DNA of 64,000 bases from NCBI GenBank assembly GCA_037102815.1, contig BTPP01000001.1, positions 1,265,001 to 1,329,000 on the forward strand. Reading direction: 5' to 3'. Under the pieces are notes generated by a model. That model saw only the letters and a program-made list of their open reading frames with translations. It ran no database searches and had not been told where the DNA came from. The translations under genes and the position numbers were made by a program. Positions 10,769 through 23,865 of the stretch are shown here, piece after piece. The stretch's first letter is position 1, and each line of letters begins with the position of its first letter. This DNA comes from Neurospora intermedia (Eukaryota; Ascomycota; Sordariomycetes; Sordariales; Sordariaceae).

Positions 10769-13700
10769 ATTAATTACACCTTTTAACTATTGCGTTTATA
10801 GCGTAAAACCTTTCTTTTTATCGCGCGATTAATCTCCAATATCAGCGCGCGCGTATACAGGAGTCGCCTCGATTTACGAATCGCCGAATCTAATACCCCA
10901 AACGCTAATAATTGTAGTTACAATAGTTACAACTCTAGTCCCGCTCCCTTTATTTAGTAAATAAGGGTAGGCACTCTTCATTTAAGGGATAAAAAACCGC
11001 CTTGCACGACTATTCTTTTTTATATCTAACGACGAGAGTAACGATTATACGTCCTTCTCTCCCGTTAGTAGCACTAACGATTTTATTAACTTCGGTACCC
11101 CTCCCAAAAGTACACTATTTAACTTAAATAATATTTATAAAGTATTTAACAAAATTATTAGTACTACCGACGTTGCTATTTATTAAACCGCGCTCGTCGA
11201 GCTCCTCCCCTTAATAGTAATTAACGATCTTCTTATCGGTATTAGTAACGACGAAGAGAAGAAGGCTATTCTTCGTACCTATTTCAACATAGCTAATATT
11301 ATTATTTAAAACCCGGCTTTCCGCTCGATTATTACTCTATTCGGCCGTCTTTATTATAATAACCTTACCTAGTACAAGGATATTACCATTAATTTCGAAC
11401 GTAGTAAAGACGAATTGAAAACCGCCCGTATAATAGCTACTAAAGTTCAAAATAATTTCGATTAGAAGAACTTCGACTATTTCAATTTAATAGCCGAATT
11501 TAACGCCCTCCAAAAGAAATTCGACGACCTTACTGTAAACTACGCCGTATTCAAGTCCTACAGCGCTAACGTTAAATCTTTATATAATAACCTTACTAAA
11601 GTATCTAGTACCGGCACTAATAAAATATCGTCCTTAAAACAAATTATAAAGAACCCGCCGATCTTTACCGGTAAGGAGAACGTTAGCGCCGTTCGCAAGT
11701 ATAAGATCTTTAAAGCGTAGTATTTCTATATTTAGTCCCAATAGAAGTATAACCCCCTCCTTTATATTAATAAGGATGTTAAAATTATATATACCGTTAT
11801 ACTTTTAGGTCCTAAAATTTTATCCGGCATTTAGGATAATCTAAATATTATTTAGAACGGAGGAGATACGGGTTCCTAGCGTTAGAAGACGGGCGCCGAA
11901 TTTATAAAGTACCTAATTACCCGTTTCTAAAATATTAATTTAAAAATGGACGCTAATCGTCGCTTTAAGGAGTTCTTTATAAAAAATATATTTTTTACAG
12001 AATTTGAATTAGAACTTACTAATTTAATAAATTTCTACGGCTTCAATAACTCTATAAAAGTCTATTACCTACGTAATAAAATTAATAAGCGCCTCTATAA
12101 TGCCTTTATATATTACGACCTTCCTAAGGCCGACAATTTTAAAAAATAATTTATAATCTACCGTATAATCGCTAATAATCTAGAGAATACTAACTACTAC
12201 TATAAAATAAATATTTATATTTTCAATAATAGTACCTCCATCAATAGAAGCTTTAATAATATTAATACTAATACGGGTAGCGCTAGCTCTTGTACTACCG
12301 ACGACGTTCCTATTAATTAAGGTAGTAATAAGATAGACCTTAATACGGTCGACCTCGCTATTTTTATTTATAAAAATATTTTCGATTAGCGTACCCGCAA
12401 GGATAAATACCGCCGTTATAGTAGTAATAGCTATATCGCCCGTAACTACCTTACTTCGGTTAATTATAGTTTTTAAAGTCCTTAGTACAATAAGGGGAAG
12501 AAGAATAAAGGTAGAAAAAGAAGTAAGGGTCGTTATAATAGAGAGGAAATTTATACTACCAAAGCCGCGCCTACTACCGCCGCCGCCGCTACCCTAATTA
12601 TTACCACCGCCGTCGCTATAGCCGGTAATAAATACTATAATAAATTAGAAAATATTTAACCTCTATACTTAATTACGTATAAAGGCCTTTCCTATCGTTA
12701 TTATAGAGACGAATTTTAGACTCTTTAAAGTTAGAGGATTTGGAGGAGGTTAGGATATAATTATTAAATAGTTCTACTTCCCTAAATTTAATACTCTTAT
12801 CCTTTTACATTATAATTAAATTGTATAAAGCTTATTATATTGCCCTTATTAATTCTAATTACTCTATATTTACTTTTATCGATTATTCTTTTGTTACTAA
12901 ATACAACCTTCCTCGTTTTTACTTCCGTTAGGCAAAGAAGTTTATCCTCGCTAATAGAATAATTAAAAATATTATTTCTAAAGGGGTAATAGTTAAACTC
13001 TACGTTAGGTACTATATTAAAATAATTACCTTCCTAATTTATAATATTTCGAAGAACTACCCAATTATTTTAAGATTCCTATAAATATAATATTATAAAC
13101 TAAAAATTAATTACGATTAGTACGGGGTACATTTTACTAGCCCGGTATATAAAGGACGCTATCTACCCGCTAACTTCCCTAAAAATTAGTTAGAAGTACT
13201 AAGAATCCTTACTAACCGGATCTCGGTTGCGGCTATCCGTAGCAAGGTCGTCCTAATTCCCCAACCGTCTCCGAAATACATCGTAGCTAGAGAGGCAATA
13301 GTACCAACAATAGCAATAACCCTAAGGAACGGGGCTGCTAACTCTACTTAAATAGAATTACTACCGCCGCCACCGCCGCCGCTACTATCTACAGCGGAGG
13401 AGGTCATTACGGTTTTACCCATTGGCCGGACCGACTATCGACCTATCTCACCCCCCATTAAAGCACTAATAGCCAGTAGGGCCGGATCTAAAGTTAGTAT
13501 TACCAATACAACTACTCTTTTAATTAAAATAAAGAGCCTAGTACACTACAATCCCCATATCCGTCTTAATAGCCAACGTATCTCCGCAAATATAAAGCGC
13601 CCCCGCGCCGGTCGTTATTATAATTTCAATACAAACTCTTCTATTAAATTAAATAATATTAGGGAATTTAACGCGGCTATTTTCAATTTCGTCTACGAAT

Positions 13701-16700
13701 CCTAGCAGTTGCAGCCGTACGTTACGAATTATACCGAATTCGAGAAGTTAGTTACGGCGGAAGTCTAGAATATAGATTTAACTAAGGAGATAGTTATAAA
13801 TATTATAGCCGGTTACGGCTAATAATATAAGGAAAGTTTCCTTTCCCAACTCTACCCCTTCATCGACGATTTAATTAGCGTTTATTTATCCGAGGAATCC
13901 CGGGAAATAGTAGTTCTAGCTAAAGCAATCTATCTAACCGGTAACCTCGACTAGGACGCGCTACTCTACGAAGAAACAATTTAACAGGTATATTTAACTA
14001 AAATTTCTAATAAAGATACGAAGAAGTTCCTTAATAAGGCCGACCGCCTAATTAAAACGAAAGACGAAATTATTGCTATCCTAAAGAAAATAGAGGGACG
14101 GCGTTATATTAACGAAGTAGTAGCCTTCTTCCCATCCTTAACTAAAGAGGTCCTACCCAACTAATTATATAACTATAAGATTAAACTTCAATTAGGAGTA
14201 ACCCCCCCTAACGTAAGACTACGCTATATATCCCCGGTTGAAACTAATATTATTAAGAAATAGATTAATAATAATTTAAGAAAGAGTTTTATCCGTCCAT
14301 TATAATTAGCGGCTACTTCCCCTATCCTTTTAATAAAGAAGCCGGGCGGTAGCGTCCGTATTTATATTAATTATTGGGGCGTTAATAATATAATATTAAA
14401 ATTGTATTACCCGCTACTATTAATTAAAGAGATACTCAACGCTATTTACCGCGCGAAGATTTTTATTAAGTTTAATATTATCGCCGCTTTCAATAGGATC
14501 CGTATAAAGGAGGGATATAAATAACTTACTATATTTATAACCCGGTTCGGCCTCTACGAATCTATTGTCTACCCGTTCGGCCTCTAGGGCGCCCCAAGGA
14601 CTTTCTAGAATTATATTAATAACGTCCTATATAATATCCTTAACGTATATATAATAATATATTTCGATAACGTTCTAATTTATTTAAATAACGAAATAAA
14701 TTACAAAAATTATATTAAAGAGGTCCTCTAGCAGATAATCCGAGTAGGGCTATAAATTAATATCGATAAATACGAATTTTATATTATAAAGATAAAATAC
14801 TTAGGTTTAATTATTATACCGGGAGGATTTGAAATAGACCCTAATAAAGTCTCCGCCGTTATAATTTAAGAAGCCCTAAAAACTAAGAGAACGCTATAGC
14901 GCTTCCTAAGTTTCGCCAATTTTTACTAACGATTTATTAAATACTTTTCAATTATTGCTAATCTACTATACGAATTAATAAAGAAGTTGGCCGATTGGTA
15001 ATAAACTAATTAATATTAAAAGTCCTTTAAGGCCCTTAAAAAGGCTTTTAATAGTAGCCTAGTACTTCGAATCTATAATTAATCTAAATAGACTATCGTC
15101 GAAATAGACGCTTCAAATTAGGCTTATAATAGTACTCTTTCCTAATACAATAAAAAGGGAGTCTTATACCTAGTTGCTTATTTTAATTAGTGATACTCCT
15201 CGGCCGAATATAATTATAATATTTATAATAAGGAATTATTTACTATTATTAAAGCCCTTGAAGAATAGCGCCCTAAATTAGAAGGTACTTAAGAACCGTT
15301 CGAAGTCCTTACCGACTATAGAAGTTTAAAGACCTTTATAATTAATAAGTAATTTACTCTTCGTTATATATATTAGTTTTAATTCCTCTTCCGTTTTAAC
15401 TTTATAATTAAATATCGCCCTAAATTATTATAAGTACGTCCTAACGCGCTAAATAGAAAGCTAAAGGACTTACTTAAGGATAAAACTAATAAGAGGCTAC
15501 TAACTAAGAACAAAGTCTTACTTAATTATAATATCTTTATTAATAGAATATTCATTCTAAAGGATAGAAGTAAAGAGGTCGATATTAGTACCGAATATAT
15601 CTATAATTTAGAGGTACTAAACGAGAAATTAACAGATAATTTAATAGCGGAAGGCTACAAAAAGTCAACGATACTTTAGGATATTATTATATACTTTTTA
15701 AACCCTAACTATCGAATATAGTCTAAAGAAATTAAAAACTATATAAAACAAATCCCCTTCGCTAAATACCGAACAATCTAAGGACGAACGTATTTCTATA
15801 GTATTATCTTCATCGACCCTACTAATACGGAACTTCATTTCTCACTTCTCCAACGTATTTACAATTCGCTAGCCGCTAATTACTTGGGTCGTAAAAAGAT
15901 TTATTTACTATTATTATAATCCTTCTTCTAATTAGGGATATATATTACAGTCCGGTTGTACTATAAAGCTTATTTAATATACGCTAAATCTAAGCTATTA
16001 TAATACACCCCCTATAATTTCTTAAAACTATTAATAGTACTATTCGCGCTATAGAAAGACATTTCGGTCGATTATATTACTCCGCTTACGCCCTATCTAC
16101 ACTATGGATAAGAATTTAAATATATTACCGTTATTATCGATCGGCTTACTAAAATACAGTATTATATCCTTACTATAAGCTTAACGGCGGAAGAACTAAT
16201 AGAACGCTTTATAGAAAGGGTCTATAATATTTATAATCTACCGGACTTTATTATTTCTAACCGCAGTACTCAATTTATTTCGTAATTCTAGAAAGCTTTA
16301 TTATTACAATTAGAAATTATTCTTAAACCCTCCTCCGCTTTCTACCCTACTACTAACGGCTAAACCGAATATATTAATATTAAGATAGAGAAATACCTTC
16401 GCTTCTATATTAATTGGATATAGGACGACTAAATAGATTGGTTACTAATTATAGAATTCGTTAGGAATAACCTAATTTCTAAAATTACTAGTATTTCCCC
16501 CTTCTTTACCAATTACGGTTTTTACCCCTATATAAATATTAAACCCGTTAAACTATACCCGCTAGAAATATCGGCGGTACAATAAACTAAATATTTCAAA
16601 ACTAATAAGGTAGCTAACCAATTTAAACAAATTTTAAACTTCGTTACAAATTAAACACAATAAGCCTAATAACGCTATAAGAATAACACGAATACCCAAC

Positions 16701-17390
16701 GGACCAATACACCGAAATATAAGGAGGGAAATAAAGTCCTCCTTAATATTAAAAACCTCAATACCGGCCGTCCCTATATTAAATTTATACCCCTCTTTAA
16801 AGGACCGTTCGAAATCCTTAAAGCGGATAGCTATTAAATTATACTCAAACTCCCAATTAATATAAAGTATAACCCAATATTCTATATTAATAAGGTTAAA
16901 CCGTAGGACGAGGAAGGTCTTCCAAAATAAATAAACGTAGAAGAATAGGACGTTCGTACTAACTATAATCGAATTATAAGGAGGACCGATAACGGGGAAG
17001 ACTCTATAAAATACAAATTTAAGAGGATCGATAAGTACCGGAAGAATAATAAGGGTCATTAGGAATACCTCGTTATTTAGGCACCCCTATATATACTATT
17101 ATAGTAGCCGCGTACCGATATATCTATAGCCCCCAATATTGTATAGGCTTTCCACAACAGACACCCGGAAGCGCCGTACCCACTGGCCTAGACGGCGGTG
17201 GAAAAGAAGTAGAAGGAAGAGGAGAAGGAGAAGGAAGTAGAGTAGGAGGCTCCAACTCCGCGGCGGAAATTATAACGATAACCACCGGCGGCGGTAAAGG
17301 CTTTTCAAGAGCGGACCGCTCGTTTAATAGGGATTTCTATTATTTTATATAATATTAGTCAATTATATAGCTTCTTTTAGTCCGGGGAAG

Positions 17391-17654
17391 TATTATAGGG
17401 TTAGCCTATATACCTTATACCTAGTACCAGCGTACAGCAGCTTCTAAGACTACCGTACGCTATCATTACTACCGGCAAGCCGGCCATTACCGGCAGCTAA
17501 TTAGTTAGAACGCTGCCTGCCGCGGGTCTGCCAGACCGTCGTCGGCCGCCTTCATAAGGCCAGCCTTCCGGGCACTCGGCTGCACACTTCTCTTCCTTTC
17601 TCCTTCGTACAATTACGCATATTCACATCTACCATCTACCCTTTGCCCGTAATA
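17391..17654 (+). repeat. Gypsy LTR, right copy
   Basis: Same length as the left LTR and alignable throughout. Its 5' third carries the RIP-type transitions, while its 3' half is nearly identical to the left copy, so mutation density falls off across the repeat. Confidence 0.93.
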
Positions 17655-17659
17655 GTTAG
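17655..17659. repeat. Target-site duplication GTTAG, right copy (Gypsy element)
   Basis: Matches 10500-10504. The sequence that continues from 17660 is the remaining, gag-side part of the Copia element. Confidence 0.85.
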
Positions 17660-18982
17660 TAGTAGTGGCGGGAGTGGTAAGATTGGTTGAAGTATTGTTA
17701 GTAAGGGCACTGGTGCTAGCGCTAGTAATAGCTACCTTCTTAACTAATATATCCTTCTTAGGCTTCTACGTATCGGGCGCCTACTTAGGGAAGTAAACCC
17801 AATAGATATCAGCCTTCTTACTAATATAATAGCTATAGGAAATATGCTTCTAGGTAGGGTAAATCTTCTTATCGCAACTGGTATAGTCGATTCTCTTATT
17901 ATCATCCTTCTTCTTATCGGTCGAACTACTATTACTATTATTATTATTATTCTTATTAGTATTATTATTATTATTAGCCGACCTTTAGATATTAACGTTA
18001 ATACTAATACGGGACTCAACGTTGCCAATATTACTAAACTTCGATAGGAAGGTTCCGATATCCAACTCTTTAACCTCCAAAGCGGCTGCCTAATATCTAG
18101 CATCGATAGGGTAGGCGGCCTTTATAGTATTATAAAGGAAGGTAAGTTCGAAGTTATTATCAATTTTAAACTTCGCGTCTTTAATACACTTATATAGTAA
18201 GGTATAATAGCTAAGGAAAGAAGTTATAGTATCGAAATTAGCGTACTTAATAGCCAAATACTCAATAAGAACTTCGTTACAAGCCTCTTTAATAATACGG
18301 GCGATGTAAAACTAAATAAAATTATATATAACCTTTAAATTTCTATTAGTTCTATCCCAATTATTAATATTTAAAATAACATCGACGTTAGGGTTCTTGA
18401 GGGTAGAGAATAGGATTTTATTAGCGTTAGTATATCTAGTCCACTAAATATTATATTTATTAGGGTCCGTAGTTTTATTGGGCGCCGGGATTATTTTAAA
18501 GACGTACTCGGCGAATTGGAAATAATTAAGCTTAATTATAAAACTTTAATACTAATTAGCGATATTATAGTCGCTAAGGAGGGGAATTAGCAACGAGCTA
18601 GTAATCGTTGTAGGTATAGGAGGATTTAATATATTAAAAAGAAGAAGGGGAGTGGATATTATTAAATTAATTACTAATTAATTTAATTGATTCAATAATT
18701 GAATCGCTTAAATCGCTTAATTCGATGATAAGTTTAATTAAATCGATAATTAATTCGATAAATAAACCGATAACTAGTTCGAGGGAGGGGTCGCTGTACA
18801 ACAAGTGTTAGCGATAATCTTTATGTAGCGAGGCTAGCTTGTAGGCGAGCGGGCGAGTCGTCAAGTCGACGAAGTTGCATTACTTCTTTTGACCCGGTGC
18901 TGCAGCGCCTTATTGAAATTAACGATACGCTTTGAGGATACGCTTATCGCTTGTCAAATACGATCACAGGGAAGGTTAGAGA

Positions 18983-18994
18983 GGGCTCATAACC
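18983..18994 (-). other. Copia primer-binding site for a half-tRNA initiator Met
   Basis: On the minus strand, directly after the 5' LTR, the sequence is GGTTATGAGCCC. Its complement, GGGCTCATAACC, matches the anticodon arm of initiator tRNA-Met (CAU anticodon). Copia-group elements such as Drosophila copia are known to prime from an internally cut initiator tRNA-Met at this arm rather than from the tRNA 3' end. The position, abutting the LTR with no gap, supports the call. Confidence 0.8.
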
Positions 18995-19167
18995 TGTAAG
19001 ATCACCAACGAGATCAAGCGGTTGGATACAATTGATTGAGTACTATAGAGAGAGAGAGAGAGAGAGACTGGCAGAGTCTGGAAGGCTAGATGTGGTGCGG
19101 TCTGGGCAGGGCACAGAGTGGGGACTGGGCTGTGCCCAGTCCAGTGAATGCCAGGGACCCACCAACA
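18995..19167 (-). repeat. Copia LTR, right copy (5' LTR of the minus-strand element)
   Basis: 173 bp, starts TGTAAGATC and ends CCACCAACA, and matches the left copy including the (GA)n tract. It should carry the element's promoter, reading leftward. Confidence 0.93.
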
Positions 19168-19172
19168 GTTTC
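19168..19172. repeat. Target-site duplication GTTTC, right copy (Copia element)
   Basis: Matches 5930-5934 exactly. Host spacer sequence resumes from here. Confidence 0.9.
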
Positions 19173-19505
19173 TTAAGCACTCGGCTTCCCCAAAAGGCTC
19201 TTGCCCTTTTTCGGAGTGTACATCAGCCTTCTGCAGCTCGCTGCACACCTGATTGGTACACCTCAGCTATCACGCCTTGACCAAGGTTTGACCATCCTGG
19301 GGACCTTGGGAGCTAAAAGCCGAGGAGCCTGTTCTTCTCGGCAAGGTTAGGCATTCTCCACTCACCGCAGTGCCGTGCCTGTTTCGCCCGCAAAGGAGAA
19401 TTGCGTCTTTTCCGGCAATCCTCCGATTGTTTCTGTCCCATTTCGTGGCCTTCAAGGTGAGCCCAGAGGTAGGCATTGGATTTTGGAAAGCCTTCAACGT
19501 TTTTC

Positions 19506-19541
<36 letters not shown>

Positions 19542-20204
19542 CCTACAAGGCAGGCAAGCAGGCAAGCCAAGCAGAATAAGGGTGTTTTGTGCTGTCGCCT
19601 TGCCCGTAGGCCTGGGCGCATCATTTGTGTGCATACTGCGTAGGTCAAGTGGTCCAGTTAGTCAGCTAACCTCAGTCGGTATCACTGGATAATCATCCCA
19701 CAGTGAATCCATCTTAAGCCTTTTTTACGAGCTCGACGGGTGTCCGACCACGACAGAGAAAAGATGTGCCGGTTGCGTGAGCGGACAAGTGCACAAGCCT
19801 TATCTTGAAAGTTGCTGCCCCCTGTTATGGAGCAAGCCACTTGACGAACTCCTTGTATAGGGTACGGTTGTATATGCTTGCGAACCGTCGACTATGAGAG
19901 CTGACAATCCAGCTGTCGATTATGAGCGTTGAAATTTCTACAGTCAGCCCCCCCCCCCCCAAAAGACAAAAAAAAAGTGTCATTGGCTTGAATCCTCAGG
20001 GAATGCAGGAAGAACCATGGCCAAGGAATGTGTTGAAAGGGGCATCTTTGGTAAAACCTCTTGAGACCTTCTAAACCTTGACTTCGTGAGTGAGCCAATT
20101 CAAGGTAATCTGTCTATTTTTATGACCTTTTTTTCTCGCATCCTAAACAGATCATGGATCGGCAATTTCTACAACATCTTACCCGGGGGTCACCAGCTCC
20201 GTAT
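19173..20204. other. Spacer with a 32-bp poly(A) tract and a C-run
   Basis: No gene is recognised. A run of 32 A residues lies at 19507-19538 and a run of about 12 C residues near 19949-19960. The right part is probably the 3' untranslated region of the minus-strand MATE gene. Confidence 0.5.
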
Positions 20205-21880
20205 TCACACTGGCTCCCTTCCTTCTCTGTGGCTCACACCCAGTGCCTCATCGGCTTGGCCCTCCCCGATAGCCCCATAAGCATACACATGAGCACTACT
20301 GTCTCCAAACCCTCCATCATCTAGCCGAGAAATTGCTCTCTTGACTTCGTTGTCCCAGTTACTCATGCCAACGATTAACCATTCAAGCACACCCACCAAA
20401 TACAAGGCGACACATTGCCCAATCCACAGCCCACGGAGGCCCCATCCGTGGAAGGCAAGATAAATGCCCGTGGGAAGCGCACCGCCATAGTAACTGACCA
20501 AATTCACCGCCGCACCCACCCACTGCCTCCCCGTTCCCCTTAACACGCCTCCGCAGGATCCATTCAAGCCATCAGCGATTTGGAACAGCGCCACAAACGG
20601 CATCACGTCTGCCACCAGTCGGATCACCCTCTCATCATCATTAAACAGGCGCCCAAACACGTCCTTCACGCTCATCAACACAGTCAGTATCAGCGCCCCG
20701 GCAACTATGCTGAGTACCACTGCACAATGCGACGCCCTGCTAGCCTCCTTGACCTTGCGTGCCCCCAACAGGTTGCCAACCCTTGAACTAGCAGCCACAC
20801 CCAACCCGAACGGAATCGTGTTGATGATTTGATCAGCCGTCATAATAACCGACTGCGCAGCCAGAGCAATGGTGCCCAACTGACCGGCAGCCAGAGCTAC
20901 GATCTCAAAGGCCCACCACTCGGTACCGACGTGGATGATGCCTAACAGAGCGAGGCGGATGAAGGGGCCGATGTTGGAGAGTGCTCGGCGAGGGGAGAGG
21001 CCGCCCCAGCATTCGTAGCCGCGGACGAAGGTGGCGTAAGCAACGAGGAGGAAGAAGGAGCACCAGTATGAGATGCCGGTGGCGAGTGGGGCGCCGTGCA
21101 ACCCGAGACCGAGTTTGTGGATAAAGAAGTAGTTGAGCAAGGCGTTGAGAGGCGAGGTGATAAGAAGGACGTATGTGCCGGGGCGGTAGACTTCTGTTGG
21201 TTGGGGAAATGGGTTAGTGACTACCACTTGTGGGTGCCTTGCGGCATAAACACAGCATTGAGGGAAAGCAAACCTTGAGCCTGCAAGAACTTCTTCATGC
21301 ACTCAAACCAGATATAACCCAAACCGCCCGGTATGAGGCGCCGAAGAAACATGGCACTTTGTACGCAAATGTACTCTTCCTGGCCAAGCACCCGGAACAA
21401 AGGCTCAGAGAAGGTCCATATCAAAGCCATGACAGCATACAAGGCGGACAGGACTGCCAGTCCACGCTGCAAGAGGATGCCGAGATCATGCTTGTTGGAT
21501 GAGCCGGTGTAACTGCTTGATGCAAGAGTGTCTAGAGCCGTTGAGCCTCCCAGAGCAATCAACCAAGCTGTGGACATGGCGAACATGTACGAGAAGGCAG
21601 CTGTGGCTAGGGCTTCTGGACTTAGACGGCCGACTATAAGGATGGAGCCGGTCTGGAGCGAGTTTTGGAGAGTATAGGCGAATATGACGGGGATGGCATT
21701 CTTGGTGAGAAGCCGGAGCTCGGACAGCCATAGCTTATACTCAGGTAGGTTGGACGCCTCGAATTCCTCGACCTGGGTGCTGGCAGACTGGAGTGATGGA
21801 GGCTTCCTCACTAATGATGTTGTCTCATCTGGGCGAGGCTTCAGGGGGTCGGCTGACCTGGAGGGCGTTGCTCCTGACAT
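20205..21880 (-). CDS. MATE-family multidrug/toxin extrusion transporter
   Basis: Two exons, 21880-21274 and 21193-20205, joined across an 80-bp intron (GTTTGC..CAACAG), give 531 aa in frame. After a polar, charged N-terminus of about 65 residues come roughly 12 hydrophobic segments. The first half contains the MatE signature region ATAAFSYMFAMS..ALGGSTALDTLASSSY, and the second half contains AAQSVIMTADQII and GLGVAASSRVGNLLGA, the mirrored MatE repeat. Length and layout match fungal MATE proteins, which are cation-coupled antiporters of the vacuolar or plasma membrane that expel organic cations and toxins. The substrate is unknown. The ATG at 21880 was chosen because the longer open frame begins with a non-ATG codon. 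A Zn2Cys6 regulator lies 2 kb away on the same strand, which may or may not be related. Confidence 0.92.
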
Positions 21881-23865
21881 TCTGGTATCAAACAAGATGT
21901 GATCGGGCGGTTAGACACGAGACGCTTCAAGGTTTATATACCGTAAAACTTGCACACAAGAGACTCACGTTGCTCAACCAAGGTCAGGAGATCAGGTGAG
22001 TCCATGACCCAATACTTATTTCTCCCCCATGGCGTACATGGTTCCAACAACTGCGTACTGGCACAATGATCCCCGCATCTGGTGGCAGCGGGAAGAATAA
22101 CGCAAGATAACATTCTTGCAGATCAGAGAGTGGGAGGATACCGAAACTTTGATATTGCTCTCCTCCGAGATTGGCAACTGTTCTCCAGCCAGTCAAGGAT
22201 GGCTTCTTCGGGTACGAAAAGATGATGTCGAGCATTCCTCGCAGAATGAAACACGGCGCGCCACTGTGCGAGCTGAGGGGCCGTCGGGTCAGACACAATC
22301 GCAGGCTGATACAAGTATCTGGCCAGTGGAAATCGTCCATTGACCTCGGGTCGGGTCGGTGGTCATGTCTAGCAGTTTACACTGTAAACTGAGATGCCCG
22401 GTTCAGTGCGTTGAACTGCAGTAGTGATTAACGATTACAAAGGTAATTGCTCCAAAGTGGAAGATAGCGGTGCCGCTCAAATGTCTCCATCTGCATGACA
22501 TGGGAAATGGAATCCTAAAGCAGTTAGACCGAACCTCATGCTAGGTGGTGATATCGATAGCAAGATCATGTCAGATAAAATGGCGAATGCCTACCATAGT
22601 GATATTTGGAGTAGCAACAGACCTTTGTGGATTCCCACCGCGGGATCTGCTCTTGAATGGCTCGCCGATGGCTGTGTCTTATCGGAAGCTGGAAAACCAA
22701 TAGAATGAGTTGGCAACCGACGCCTCTTCTTTGGTTGTCAAATGATGTTATTCATGGCCGAAAGAATTGGTGTTCAATGGGAAATATCGCAGCAATGGCT
22801 TTTTCCGCACTGAATGATGCCACGGGTAATCAACGGCGTCGTGAAAATTGAACCCCTTGGGGTTGCGTGAATTATGTTCCTAAAACCTAGTAACGAAATC
22901 ACAAGTCCAGCAAAGGAGGCGGTGATTTTCAACCCAGGCAATGTACTAGTCTATATGATATGTCTGTTTGTTTTTTGTGAGCACAAGGAAAAGGGAAGGT
23001 GTTAGGAATTGTTTCAGGACGAAACAAATCGAAAGCCGCCACAGAAAGACAACAAACAAATGAAGGGAGCATTCGATGTGCAAGACGCTGAAGCGACTGA
23101 CTGGAGCCATGGAAATAGATATGGGAGTAGTTGCGCAAATGCGAATTCTGGAGTAGAAGCTTATTCTTCCCGCAACACGTTGGCACAAGTACCTACACTA
23201 CCTCTAGTGTAATTATAACTTTCCGGGCGGAGCGGGGTGCGCTCGGGGTTGAAGCGGGGGCAGCCGATGTGACATTCCCGGTCCGGGGATGACGTTACCG
23301 CGATGAAGCCGGACCACCAAATCCCGGGCTCCAATCATTTGCTGGCGGTTGTGAGAGGAAGATTTGATGGGTTGCAAAATGAACGAAGTGATCGAACTCT
23401 GGTCCTCCTTTTTTTTTGTTTTCCTTCTTGGCAGCAAAACTGGTTGAAAAGTATCCAGTATAGGTAAGTAACAATAACATGATAGGTACATACCTCTACG
23501 TATACACAAACACAACGAATTCATAGCTGCTGGACTTCCATTTTGTACCACACGAGTACACGCCTGACGCTACTCAATACCATGGATGCCATCTTCGTCT
23601 GGTACGCTTGATCATAGCGCTGGCTCCTTCGGTAGTCGGTGTACACGAAGACAACCATCCAAATCTCTGAGAAATGACATCAGATGACGGAAGGTGCGCA
23701 AGGCAGCCTCGAGATTTGCGCGGGTAAGTACCTACCTAGCGGTATTTACCTACCTGCGCTCTGCAATCCGTTCTTTCCAAGCCACTCACTTGTTGCCTGG
23801 GCTTCAGGCTTTCCCGGTGTTTTTGGCATCGGCATGATGGCAGGAGCGAGGGCAGTGCTCCAACT
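21881..23865. other. 2-kb spacer between MATE and Zn2Cys6 genes
   Basis: It holds the 5' region of the MATE gene and the 3' region of the regulator gene. Only short, domain-less open frames were seen on both strands. No RNA gene was recognised. Confidence 0.5.

Larger units (their letters stand above)
10505..17654 (+). mobile_element. Fossil Ty3/Gypsy LTR retrotransposon nested in the Copia element
   Basis: The element is 7.15 kb, with 264-bp LTRs at 10505-10768 and 17391-17654 and a GTTAG target duplication. The order on the plus strand is gag-like (about 10980-12660), a protease/linker region, reverse transcriptase (about 14200-14900, with the KKPGGSVR motif), RNase H (about 15000-15400), integrase (about 15700-16520) and a GPY-type module (GPFEIL near 16800). 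Integrase after RNase H is the Gypsy order, and the GPY module suggests the fungal chromovirus group. A purine run (GGGGAAG) precedes the right LTR. The interior is saturated with RIP transitions and carries very many breaks, so it is dead. RIP prevents dating, but it is younger than the Copia copy it interrupts. Confidence 0.93.
5935..19167 (-). mobile_element. Fossil Ty1/Copia LTR retrotransposon, interrupted by a nested Gypsy element
   Basis: The ends are two 173-bp LTRs (5935-6107 and 18995-19167) flanked by GTTTC duplications. On the minus strand the order is 5' LTR, primer-binding site, leader, gag-like part (about 18660-17660), the nested Gypsy insertion (10505-17654), then integrase, reverse transcriptase and RNase H regions (about 10500-6196). 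The Copia-type order (integrase before reverse transcriptase) and motifs such as the RT-like ILYINDL and the RNase H terminal ADGLTKPL support the family. The interior is AT-rich from RIP and carries very many breaks, so it is a dead copy. The LTR-proximal edges (about 6108-6350 and 18780-18994) keep normal base composition. Age cannot be read from divergence because RIP dominates; the LTRs differ at only a handful of sites, all transitions. Confidence 0.93.

Noticed and set aside
17744-18103. 119-codon minus-strand frame in the Copia interior
   Set aside because: An Ile/Arg-rich product of RIPed trinucleotide runs inside the fossil element, not an independent gene.
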